NCBI GenBank assembly: GCA_017618715.1
Contig: JAFZTS010000080.1
Location: forward strand, 1 to 64,000
From: Bacteroidales bacterium
GTDB lineage: Bacteria > Bacteroidota > Bacteroidia > Bacteroidales > UBA3663
Length of the DNA: 64,000 nt
Direction: 5' to 3'
In this document: positions 16,933-24,813 of the stretch, in pieces
How the letters are laid out: every line of letters starts with the position of its first letter
How positions within the stretch are numbered: position 1 is the stretch's first letter
Position numbers and translations under genes: made by a program
The notes under the pieces: model-generated
What the model was told of the DNA's origin: nothing
Seen by the model: only the letters and a program-made list of their open reading frames with translations
Databases searched by the model: none

Positions 16933-18285
16933 ATGAAGCCGTATATATTTATATATATAATGTGTAGTTTGACGACGCTCTTCATGAGCAGCTGCATCAA
17001 GGACGAAGAACTCCGCTACGAGTCCTTCGGGGTGCCTGTGCAGCTACGCAATCCCGTGACGGGTGAGGGTATGCCAAATATCTCGGTGTTGATGTCCACT
17101 ACCTTGGGGAACGCTTGGCAAGCCGTTACCGACGAGGGTGGTTGGGCACATTTCACCCTTCCTGCCGGGGTTTATGACCTCTCGGCTTCGGGATTCTACG
17201 ACGATGGACAGGGCAACGAATATGTGATGAACTGCAGTTCTTCGAACATCGAGGTAACTGCCAAGTCGATGATTGTCAGCCAGGGCATGGCATTCACAAT
17301 GGTTGCCTCGCGTCGTGGCAGCCTTGTCATCAAGGAACTCTATCAGGGCGGTTGTCAGAAGGACGATGGTTCTGGTGCCTACTATTACGACAAATACGTC
17401 ATTCTTTACAATAACGGGCAGTTACCTATCACCATCCATCAGCTGGGTCTCGGCATGGCTCCCCCTTATAATGCACAGGCTTCGAATGCCAACTTCAATG
17501 CCGACGGGCAGCTCAATTATGCCAGCGAGGGATTCATCCCGGCTATCCAGGCCATCTGGCATTTCAACGACTCGTTGCATCTCGAAGGGGGTGAAGAGAT
17601 CGTGATCGCCCTCAACGGTGCCGTCGATCATACGGTGTCCTATTCCCAATCCGTCAACTTGGGCAAGCCTGAGTATTATTGCACCTACGATCCGCTCACG
17701 TTCACCAATACAAGCTATTATCCTGTTCCTTCCGAGCTGATTCCGACCAGCCATTACCTCACTGCCGATCTATACGGACAGGGAAATGCTTGGCCGCTCA
17801 GCCAGGTTTCCCCAGCCTTCTACATCTTCAGCGTACCCGACGACATCGACATCGACGCTTATGCCACTGATGCCGACAATATCTGGTATCACAACAACGT
17901 GGTGTCGGCATCAGGTGCCTGCATCCGCATCCCTACCGAATGGATTCTCGATGGGGTCGAGGTCTATACCACCACTTCGACCAAGAACGCCAAGCGCCTC
18001 ACCGATGAGGTGGATGCAGGGGCTGTATATCTGACCAATACGTTCGGGTACAGCTTGCACCGGAATGTGGATGTAGCGGCAACCAAGGCCATCGAAGGCA
18101 ACGAGGCTTTGTTGGTCTATGGCGTTCCCGCGACGCCCGATGTGTCGCAGGGTGTCGTCGGAGCTGATCCTTCGGGCATCAATGCCGAGGCATCGGCCCG
18201 ACAGGGCGCATTCATCATCTATCAGGACACAAACAATTCGACCAATGACTTCTTCGAACGTTATCAGGCTTCTCTCCGCGATTAG
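16933..18285 (+). CDS. DUF4876-type lipoprotein
   Basis: This 450-residue protein has a lipoprotein signal (MKPYIFIYIMCSLTTLFMSSC, acylated Cys near 21). A beta-sandwich-like N-terminal domain (VPVQLRNPVTGEGMPNISVLMST) is followed by a larger domain beginning GSLVIKELYQGGCQKDDG, which I recognise as DUF4876. The function of that family is not known. It starts two bases after the TonB receptor stop, and the next gene starts inside its last 41 bases, so translation is probably coupled. A surface-exposed ligand-capture partner for the receptor is a reasonable inference by analogy with SusC/SusD, but is not shown. Confidence 0.8.
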   Translation: MKPYIFIYIMCSLTTLFMSSCIKDEELRYESFGVPVQLRNPVTGEGMPNISVLMSTTLGNAWQAVTDEGGWAHFTLPAGVYDLSASGFYDDGQGNEYVMNCSSSNIEVTAKSMIVSQGMAFTMVASRRGSLVIKELYQGGCQKDDGSGAYYYDKYVILYNNGQLPITIHQLGLGMAPPYNAQASNANFNADGQLNYASEGFIPAIQAIWHFNDSLHLEGGEEIVIALNGAVDHTVSYSQSVNLGKPEYYCTYDPLTFTNTSYYPVPSELIPTSHYLTADLYGQGNAWPLSQVSPAFYIFSVPDDIDIDAYATDADNIWYHNNVVSASGACIRIPTEWILDGVEVYTTTSTKNAKRLTDEVDAGAVYLTNTFGYSLHRNVDVAATKAIEGNEALLVYGVPATPDVSQGVVGADPSGINAEASARQGAFIIYQDTNNSTNDFFERYQASLRD

Positions 18286-19846
18286 TCTCGCGTGGGTTTT
18301 CATGCAGCCTCTTGATGCTCAGGAGCATTTCGAGGCATTGCGTGACACGACACCCTGGCTCATGAGCCGGAATGTCGCGGGGCTTACTGCGCTCCCGGAT
18401 AGCGTTCGCGTCAATTTTGCCGAGGCCTATTTCCAAAAGGACAATGGCGGCTGGGGTGAATATCATGCTTCGCCCGACAGCTATACGTTTGGGGCACGAA
18501 CGGCATCGTTCTTTCGCATCAACGATCGTCTTGTCGTCAGCGGCAATGTGAGTTATTCCAACTTCAAGGGCAGGGAGATGACGGGTTCTGTCTGGCTCAA
18601 TCCCGAAGACCAGCCTTTCGACATCGTCGAGATGGATTCGCAGTATGCAGGCACCAAGAACAAGGAGCAATATAACCTCATGGGCGCTTTGGGACTGGAA
18701 CTGGGACACGGTTTTTCGTTGGGCGCAAGTGTGGACTTCACGTCAGCCAATCGCGCTAAGCGTCGTGACCTTCGTTCGCAAAACAAACTCATGGACTTGC
18801 TTGCTACGGGAGGGTTGCTTTGGTCGAACGAGGTTGTGCAGGCAGGTTTTTCCTACAGCTATCGTCGCACATTGGAGGAATTGCTTTTCAAGACCTATGG
18901 AACGACAGGTACTTTCTATGCTTCGCTCATCGACTATGGCGCATCGTTCGGTGTGAACGAATACAGCGATGCGAGCGGTCTGACCGACGAGGACGAGGAG
19001 CGACCGATGCTCTCCACTCGTCATAATGTGGCTTTGCAGTTGGGCTTGTCGCTGGGCACGTTGAAGTGGCTTCATGAGGGCTCGTTGGAATGGCGAGATG
19101 GCTACTATGGCAAGCGTTCGCTTTATACGCCCGTCTTCATGGAGCATTCGGGAAACGCCTGGAATTATCAGGGAAAGCTCTCTTGGCAAGGAAGGCATGT
19201 GTTGGCCTACGGCATTGGGGGTGATCATCTCAAGAACTGGCAGAACCTCTACAATTATGTCAACCAGGGAGGCGGCTTGAACGAATACCTCTATTACGGA
19301 AGACTCAAGACGCGTGGTCAGCGAACGTTGCGCGCCAATGCAGGATACAAGTATTACAGTGGCTCTTGGGTTCATCAGGTCAGCGCCGGCTATTACGAAC
19401 GTCGCCTCACTGCCAGTTTCTATCCCTCGTATCGTCGTCAGCGCATACATTTTACTAAAGTCGATATCGCCTCACGTCGTCTTTGGTGTTCCGGCCTACA
19501 TGATTGGAGCGCAGAACTCCAACTCGGTTATCAGAAAGGTGGAGGCACAAAGGCTGAGGATGGTCATTATGACGAAGCAGGGACTGGGGCAAATGGCACG
19601 GCTGGTTCGACGCTTATTCGCACGAGTCTTGTCACGCTCCCTGTCGCACTCAATCAGCATTACGATTATCTGACAGCGTCACAGGGTCGTGTGGGTCTTA
19701 ACCTGCTCTATGGACGCAAGTTGCAACCCGGACAGCTTCGTGTTTTCGCCCTCCTTGCTGTGCAATATCAGCGGGCATGGTCGGTAACTGAAGATATCGA
19801 AAACCACCATCAGACAATCTCTTTAACCCTCGGCTGTACATTTTAA
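18245..19846 (+). CDS. DUF6850-type outer-membrane beta-barrel protein
   Basis: This 533-residue protein has a signal peptide (MTSSNVIRLLSAISLAWVFMQPLDAQ). The rest alternates aromatic and polar residues in strand-length segments (YSNFKGREMTGSVWLNP, AGFSYSYRRTLEELLF, WLHEGSLEWRDGYYG), typical of a large outer-membrane barrel, and matches the DUF6850 family as I know it. I chose the ATG at 18245 because it starts the signal peptide; this overlaps the DUF4876 gene by 41 bases in another frame. The family function is unknown. Confidence 0.75.
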   Translation: MTSSNVIRLLSAISLAWVFMQPLDAQEHFEALRDTTPWLMSRNVAGLTALPDSVRVNFAEAYFQKDNGGWGEYHASPDSYTFGARTASFFRINDRLVVSGNVSYSNFKGREMTGSVWLNPEDQPFDIVEMDSQYAGTKNKEQYNLMGALGLELGHGFSLGASVDFTSANRAKRRDLRSQNKLMDLLATGGLLWSNEVVQAGFSYSYRRTLEELLFKTYGTTGTFYASLIDYGASFGVNEYSDASGLTDEDEERPMLSTRHNVALQLGLSLGTLKWLHEGSLEWRDGYYGKRSLYTPVFMEHSGNAWNYQGKLSWQGRHVLAYGIGGDHLKNWQNLYNYVNQGGGLNEYLYYGRLKTRGQRTLRANAGYKYYSGSWVHQVSAGYYERRLTASFYPSYRRQRIHFTKVDIASRRLWCSGLHDWSAELQLGYQKGGGTKAEDGHYDEAGTGANGTAGSTLIRTSLVTLPVALNQHYDYLTASQGRVGLNLLYGRKLQPGQLRVFALLAVQYQRAWSVTEDIENHHQTISLTLGCTF

Positions 19847-19855
19847 GCCTAAATA

Positions 19856-19887
19856 TTTGCAAATTCAATGATAAAGGAGTATCTTTG
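19856..19887 (+). promoter_or_regulatory. Promoter for the lipoprotein-ABC operon
   Basis: TTTG (19856-19859), a 20-base spacer and TATCTTTG (19880-19887) give a predicted start near 19894. That is the first base before the 9-bp repeat array, so the array would be transcribed as the 5' leader. Confidence 0.82.
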
Positions 19888-19894
19888 CCCAGGT

Positions 19895-20002
19895 TTCTCC
19901 GATAACTCGGAAACCTCGGAATAATCGGAGTACTCTGAGTACTCTGAATACTCTGAATACTCTGATCACTCCGAGAATTCCGATCACTCCGAAAACTCCG
20001 AT
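19895..20002 (+). repeat. Twelve 9-bp tandem repeats forming a 5' leader
   Basis: Twelve consecutive 9-bp units vary around TACTCTGAA (TACTCTGAG, CACTCCGAA, AACTCCGAT, ACCTCGGAA and others). They fill nearly the whole region between the predicted transcription start and the lipoprotein ATG at 20027. Units with CGGA and TCCG could pair with each other in the RNA. Confidence 0.92.
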
Positions 20003-20026
20003 AATAAACTAAAATACCCACAAAAA

Positions 20027-20680
20027 ATGAAAAAATCACTCTTTACTCTGGCCTTTTGTGCTGCACTTGCTGCTTTCACAGTATCATTCACCTCATGCTC
20101 CGGCAATAAGCAGGCCCAGCAGGAAGAGGCTGTTGGCGAAGCTCTCGGTATCGACGATGCACTTGCCCAGGCCGACGCAAATGTTGACAAGCTGATCACT
20201 ATCGAAGGTGTCTGCACCCACACTTGCGCACATGGTGCCACCAAAATTTTCCTTCAGGGTTCCGACAACACGAATGTGATCCGTTGCGAGGGTCGCAACC
20301 TCCCAGGTGGTGTCTTCTCGAAGGACTGTGTGAAAAACGTGGTTCGAGTAACAGGTTATGTGCGTGAATCGCGCATCGATGAGGCTTATCTCCAGAACTG
20401 GAAGCGTCAGTACGAGGAAGCAATGCTCCAGCAGCAGGCCAATGTTGAGCAGGCCATCGAACAAGGTTTGGATGAGGAGGAGCAGGAGAAGATCGGCACT
20501 TCTGCCGGTTGCTCCACCGAGGCTGCTGCCCGCCGTGAACAGGGCAACACCGTCGACGAGAAGATTGCCAACTATCGTGAGCAGATCGCTGCCCGCAAGG
20601 CTGCCGAGGGCAAGGAGTATCTCTCCTTCTATCACATCGAGGCAACCGCTTACGAGATTGTCCCAGCAACCGAAGAATAA
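20027..20680 (+). CDS. Lipoprotein of unknown function
   Basis: This 217-residue protein has a lipoprotein signal (MKKSLFTLAFCAALAAFTVSFTSC, Cys24). Residues about 50-110 (VDKLITIEGVCTHTCAHGATKIFLQG, then NVVRVTGYVRESRID) look like a small OB-fold-type beta-barrel with the cysteines CTHTC. A helical, Glu/Gln-rich coiled-coil-like segment (EEAMLQQQANVEQAIEQGLDE) and a Cys/Ala/Arg stretch follow. I do not recognise the family with certainty. Its TAA overlaps the ABC ATPase ATG by one base, so it is probably an accessory of that transporter. Confidence 0.75.
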   Translation: MKKSLFTLAFCAALAAFTVSFTSCSGNKQAQQEEAVGEALGIDDALAQADANVDKLITIEGVCTHTCAHGATKIFLQGSDNTNVIRCEGRNLPGGVFSKDCVKNVVRVTGYVRESRIDEAYLQNWKRQYEEAMLQQQANVEQAIEQGLDEEEQEKIGTSAGCSTEAAARREQGNTVDEKIANYREQIAARKAAEGKEYLSFYHIEATAYEIVPATEE

Positions 20681-21585
20681 TGGAAAATGTCATCGAATGC
20701 ATCAACCTGACCCATTACTATGGGAAAAGGAAGATCTACGAAAACCTGAGCTTCAGTGTGCCCAAAGGCCGTATCCTCGGCCTCTTGGGCAAGAATGGCA
20801 CAGGCAAGACCACCACGATCAATCTCCTGAGCGGATATCTCCAGCCCCGTTCGGGAGAATGCCGCATTTTCGGACAGAACGTCCAGACGATGGACCCTGC
20901 CCTGCGCAAGCAGATCGGTCTGCTCATCGAGAATCATGTGCAGTATCAGTTCATGAACATCGAGCAGATCGAGCGTTTCTATGCCCGTTTCTATCCTAGC
21001 CAATGGCGCAAAGAGGCGTATTATGAGCTGATGAAGAAGCTCAAGGTGGCTCCTGGTCAGCGCATCAGCCGCATGTCGAATGGTCAACGCAGTCAGGTGG
21101 CTCTCGGTCTCCTCTTGGCACAGAATCCCGAGCTGCTGATTCTCGATGATTTCTCGGTCGGCCTCGATCCGGGATATCGTCGGCTCTTTGTCGAATATCT
21201 GCGCGACTGGGCACATAGCGAGGGCAAGACAGTTTTTCTGACTTCGCACATCATCCAGGACTTGGAGCGATTGGTCGATGATTGTATCATCATGGACTAC
21301 GGGAGCATCCTGATGCAGTGTCCCTTGAATCACATCAACGATGGGTTCCATCGTTTCCATTGCACGTTGCCCGAGCGTCTGAGCGACGTTCCCGCACCTT
21401 TGCTGAACGATAAGCAACTCTATCACCCCGCCCTTTCATTGACAGGCGAGATCGAGCTCTATTCGTTCTTGGAGAAAGACGAGGTGGAGCGTCGTCTGCA
21501 GGCTATGAATATACCTCATGGTCCCCTCTCGATCGATAATCTCGACCTTGAAGATGCCTTTATTGGCTTAACGGGAAAGTATTAA
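20680..21585 (+). CDS. ABC transporter ATP-binding protein
   Basis: This 301-residue cytoplasmic ATPase has Walker A GKNGTGKT (about 37-44), a signature-like RMSNGQ (131-136) in place of LSGGQ, Walker B LLILDD (152-157), the D-loop GLDPG and a switch His in LTSHI. The usual catalytic Glu after Walker B is Asp157. The domain and its about 80-residue C-terminal extension resemble BcrA/NatA-type ATPases that pair with separate permeases. It sits between a lipoprotein gene and a permease gene in one operon. Substrate and direction of transport are not evident. Confidence 0.93.
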   Translation: MENVIECINLTHYYGKRKIYENLSFSVPKGRILGLLGKNGTGKTTTINLLSGYLQPRSGECRIFGQNVQTMDPALRKQIGLLIENHVQYQFMNIEQIERFYARFYPSQWRKEAYYELMKKLKVAPGQRISRMSNGQRSQVALGLLLAQNPELLILDDFSVGLDPGYRRLFVEYLRDWAHSEGKTVFLTSHIIQDLERLVDDCIIMDYGSILMQCPLNHINDGFHRFHCTLPERLSDVPAPLLNDKQLYHPALSLTGEIELYSFLEKDEVERRLQAMNIPHGPLSIDNLDLEDAFIGLTGKY

Positions 21586-21600
21586 AAAAATAAATCAAAA

Positions 21601-22260
21601 ATGTTTTACAAAGAGTGGATCAAGACCCGATGGGCGCTGCTGTTCATTCTGATTGTCACCTGTGGCTATGTGGGATATGAGCTGTTGAATTTCCTGCGTG
21701 CCATCGGTGCGATGGGAGGGGCGCATATCTGGATAGCCATGATTACGAAAGATGAGCCCATGTTTGTGCGTCATCTGCAATATCTTCCGATGGTGGCAGG
21801 TATTGCCTTGGCATGCGTACAATTCTTCCCCGAGATGTATCACAAATGCTTGAAGCTTACCCTGCACCTCCCGTGCTCGCATCTTCGCATGATGTTCCAG
21901 ATGCTGGGCTTCGGACTGGCCGCCTTGCTTGTGTGCTTTGGTCTGAATTATCTGATTCTATGGTTGACCATGCGTTCATCCCTGGCACCAGAGCTCTACG
22001 GCAAGATGCTGCTTGTGGCCTTGCCATGGTATCTGGCAGGCTTTGCGGCCTATCTGTTGAGTGCGTGGATCATCCTCGAAAGCTCGTGGACCCGACGCAT
22101 CTTCAACCTGGTGGTGATGTTCCTTTGCCTGAAGGTATTCTATTTGAGCAGTTTCCCCGGTGCATACGTACCATTTCTACCTTGTCTCATCGTCTTTGTT
22201 TTGGCATGCGTTCTGCTGCCTTGGATTAGTATTGACCGTTTCAAGAAAGGAATAGAATGA
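21601..22260 (+). CDS. Putative ABC permease, multi-spanning membrane protein
   Basis: This 219-residue protein has about six hydrophobic helices (WALLFILIVTCGYVGYELL, LPMVAGIALACVQFFP, LGFGLAALLVCFGLNYLIL, VALPWYLAGFAAYLLSAWI, LVVMFLCLKVFYL, LIVFVLACVLLPWISI). The charged start MFYKEWIKTR is common in ABC-2-type permeases of this group. It lies 15 bases after the ATPase gene and shares an ATGA overlap with the next gene. The transmembrane partner role is inferred from context. Confidence 0.78.
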   Translation: MFYKEWIKTRWALLFILIVTCGYVGYELLNFLRAIGAMGGAHIWIAMITKDEPMFVRHLQYLPMVAGIALACVQFFPEMYHKCLKLTLHLPCSHLRMMFQMLGFGLAALLVCFGLNYLILWLTMRSSLAPELYGKMLLVALPWYLAGFAAYLLSAWIILESSWTRRIFNLVVMFLCLKVFYLSSFPGAYVPFLPCLIVFVLACVLLPWISIDRFKKGIE

Positions 22261-23315
22261 TGCGAAAAATAGCTAATATCATCCTCGGCATCCTTATAGT
22301 TATGCTTGTCGTTTGGGAATTGCCGTGGCTCTACAACAATTACGCCGTGAGCTTCCTGCATGGCGATGAGATTGGGGGACAGCCCTTCACGCTTTACAGC
22401 GGATTGGCCGATGATTTTATTCAGAATACCGATGGTTCACAGGGCCGTCGCGGTGTTTCCGGAAAGACTTATACGGTGGAGGAGGCCGACTCCCTGCTGC
22501 CGTTCTTCTGGACCACCCAGCTGGTGAATGCAGGCCGTCTGCCCGATACCATCCGTGGTTTTGCCGTCTCGCCCCAGCTCATTCGTCAAACCAACATCAA
22601 CTATCATCGTCGCGCCTACGAAACCCACACCAACCGTCCCAACTGCGGACTTTGGCTCCTGCTCGAATCCATGCCCAAGCGTGTGAACCTCGAGGATCCT
22701 GATGATGCTTTCCGTTTTACAGCCGATGGCATCGAGTTCCTCAACATGAACACCAATACGCTGAAGCCCAAGAAGAGCAAACTCTTCACCGATGCATTGG
22801 TCAAGAAGGGTTTCGCATTCCCGATCCATGAGCTCGATGGCAATTCTGACACTCGCAAGGACTATGACGAAGGCTACCTGCTCATCGACCACAACCGCAA
22901 GATGTATCATATGAAGATGACGGCCGGTCAGCCATACGTCAAAAAGATTGAATTGGTGGACGAAACGGTTGTGCCTCGGTTCGTCTTTGTTACTGAGTTC
23001 CGTTCGCGTTGCCTTCGTGGACTGATGATCGATGAGAACAATGTGCTCTATGCCATCACGCCTGATTATGAGGTGAAGCCCATCGGTGAGGGCATACATT
23101 TCGACCCGACGCAGAATAATATGATGATCATGGGTAACATGCTCGACTGGACCATCCGTATCACCACGGCCGAAGCCGAGGAGTTCTATGCAGTGTCGGC
23201 CTTCGACTATTCGCTGCTCAAATCCTTCATTGCACCCTATGGCTCCGATCCTTATTTGCCCGGTCTGCATTTCACCGAGACCATCGACCGTTGGGTGAAA
23301 CCCAGGTTCAATTAA
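22257..23315 (+). CDS. Membrane-anchored protein of the ABC operon (DUF4857-like)
   Basis: This 352-residue protein has one N-terminal membrane anchor (IANIILGILIVMLVVWELPWLY, about 5-27) and a long, probably periplasmic, domain rich in beta segments and aromatic residues (FTLYSGLADDFIQNTDGSQG, YLLIDHNRKMYHMKMTAGQPYV, VTEFRSRCLRGLMIDENNVLYAITPDYEV). It resembles Bacteroidales DUF4857 proteins found beside ABC transporters, but I am not certain of the family name. It overlaps the permease stop by four bases, and kdsB follows after 12 bases. Confidence 0.7.
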   Translation: MMRKIANIILGILIVMLVVWELPWLYNNYAVSFLHGDEIGGQPFTLYSGLADDFIQNTDGSQGRRGVSGKTYTVEEADSLLPFFWTTQLVNAGRLPDTIRGFAVSPQLIRQTNINYHRRAYETHTNRPNCGLWLLLESMPKRVNLEDPDDAFRFTADGIEFLNMNTNTLKPKKSKLFTDALVKKGFAFPIHELDGNSDTRKDYDEGYLLIDHNRKMYHMKMTAGQPYVKKIELVDETVVPRFVFVTEFRSRCLRGLMIDENNVLYAITPDYEVKPIGEGIHFDPTQNNMMIMGNMLDWTIRITTAEAEEFYAVSAFDYSLLKSFIAPYGSDPYLPGLHFTETIDRWVKPRFN

Positions 23316-23327
23316 TTATATAGAACT

Positions 23328-24110
23328 ATGAAAACCATCGCAATTATTCCTGCTCGTTATGCGAGCACGCGTTTCCCGGGCAAACCGCTGGCCATGCTTG
23401 GAGGCAAGCCTGTCATTCAGCGCGTTTATGAGAAGGTGGCCCCTCATGTCGATATGGCCGTCGTGGCTACCGACGATGACCGTATCTACGATGCCGTGAC
23501 TGCCTTCAATGGCCGTGTTGTCATGACTTCGATCGCCCATCGTAGTGGAACCGATCGTGTCAAGGAAGCTTACGACAAGCTTGTCGAGGCTTTGGGCACC
23601 GAATATGATGTGGTCATCAACGTTCAGGGCGACGAACCATTCATCGACCCCCGACAGATACAGGCCGTGAAGGATTGCTTTATGGATGCAGCAACCGAGA
23701 TTGCCACCCTCGTCAAGCCGTTCCATGCTGAAGACGGTCTCGATGCTTTGCTCAATCCCAATTCCCCCAAGGTCGTGGTGGGCAAGGGTGGTCAGGCACT
23801 GTACTTCAGCCGTTCGGTGATCCCATACCTCCGTGGCATACCGCAGGAAGAGTGGCTTACTCGACACACGTTCTTCAAACACATCGGCGTGTACGCCTAC
23901 ACACCCAAGGCACTGGCCCGCATCACAGCCCTTGCCCCTTCGCCACTTGAAATTGCCGAGAGCCTCGAGCAGTTGCGCTGGCTCGAAAACGGTATGCGAA
24001 TCGTCGTGCGACAGGTGAATATCGAAACCGTCGGGATAGACACACCCGCCGACCTCGAGCGTGCCGAGACATTCCTCACCGAAATCAAGCGCAGAAAGGG
24101 CTCATTGTAA
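23328..24110 (+). CDS. kdsB: 3-deoxy-manno-octulosonate cytidylyltransferase
   Basis: KdsB activates Kdo with CTP to CMP-Kdo for lipopolysaccharide inner-core synthesis in the cytoplasm. The 260-residue protein is full length for the family, with the N-terminal nucleotide motif IAIIPARYASTRFPGKPLA, HRSGTDRVKEA, VINVQGDEPFIDP, KHIGVYAYTPKAL, SLEQLRWLENG and a C-terminal GIDTPADLERAE. It starts 12 bases after the ABC-operon anchored protein, with no visible promoter between, so it may be co-transcribed with that envelope transporter. Confidence 0.97.
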   Translation: MKTIAIIPARYASTRFPGKPLAMLGGKPVIQRVYEKVAPHVDMAVVATDDDRIYDAVTAFNGRVVMTSIAHRSGTDRVKEAYDKLVEALGTEYDVVINVQGDEPFIDPRQIQAVKDCFMDAATEIATLVKPFHAEDGLDALLNPNSPKVVVGKGGQALYFSRSVIPYLRGIPQEEWLTRHTFFKHIGVYAYTPKALARITALAPSPLEIAESLEQLRWLENGMRIVVRQVNIETVGIDTPADLERAETFLTEIKRRKGSL

Positions 24111-24177
24111 GACTTAATGGTGTTTTTGGGGTTAAAAAAGCAAAAAAAATCGCTGAAAGTTATTTGGATATAATGGA

Positions 24178-24209
24178 TTTGGAGATAAGAATAAAAAATC
24201 ATATATTTG
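24178..24209 (+). promoter_or_regulatory. Promoter for the kinase operon
   Basis: TTTG (24178-24181), a 20-base spacer and TATATTTG (24202-24209) lie 24 bases before the ATG at 24234. Confidence 0.8.
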
Positions 24210-24233
24210 CAGCATCATTTTCACGCATAATAT

Positions 24234-24797
24234 ATGAATTTACCTCCTATTGTCATTGCAAAGCTTGAAGAACGCACAGGCGTCAGTTTGGGAAATCCCT
24301 CTGACCGTGACATCCAGATTCTTTCAAGAGCCATAGAAGATGCTACAAAAAGCCGTCTCGGCGTCAATACCTTGAAGCGCCTTTTAGGACGTATCGCTGA
24401 TGATACGCATCAGTCACGTCCGGGTACGCTTAACGTGATAGCTCAGTATCTCGGTAGCGCCAACTGGCCTGCTTTGCTCATCTCTCTGAGCAACGGAAGC
24501 AGTTCGTTCAACTCGATTGACGGAGAGTTGCGCACCGCCGATCTCGTCGAAGGACAGGTTGTTGAAATTACTTATCTTCCCAATCGCAGGCTTCATTTCT
24601 TATATCGCGGTAACGAGGAGTTCGAGCTCGTGGTCAACGAGTACTCGAAGCTCAAGGTCGGCGATATCTGCACCATTTCTTCTTTTATCCTCCGTTATCC
24701 TCTTATCATTCGCAATGTGGTGCGTCATGGAGTAGTTTTCGGCAGTTACTCGGCCGCTCGTGCCGGTGGAATAAGTGCCATCAAAGTACTCAAGTGA
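24234..24797 (+). CDS. Protein of unknown function upstream of the membrane kinase
   Basis: This 187-residue soluble protein is not recognised. The first about 80 residues are helical and read like a small DNA- or protein-binding bundle (RDIQILSRAIEDATKSRLGVNTLKRLLGRI, then SRPGTLNVIAQYLGSANWPALL). The rest is beta-rich (VEGQVVEITYLPNRRLHFLYRG, FELVVNEYSKLKVGDICTISSF) and could be a small sandwich or OB-like domain. It has its own consensus promoter, ends 16 bases before the kinase ATG, and is probably co-transcribed with it. A regulator or substrate role for the kinase is only a suggestion from position. Confidence 0.75.
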   Translation: MNLPPIVIAKLEERTGVSLGNPSDRDIQILSRAIEDATKSRLGVNTLKRLLGRIADDTHQSRPGTLNVIAQYLGSANWPALLISLSNGSSSFNSIDGELRTADLVEGQVVEITYLPNRRLHFLYRGNEEFELVVNEYSKLKVGDICTISSFILRYPLIIRNVVRHGVVFGSYSAARAGGISAIKVLK

Positions 24798-24813
24798 ATC
24801 ACCTATTTATCCC

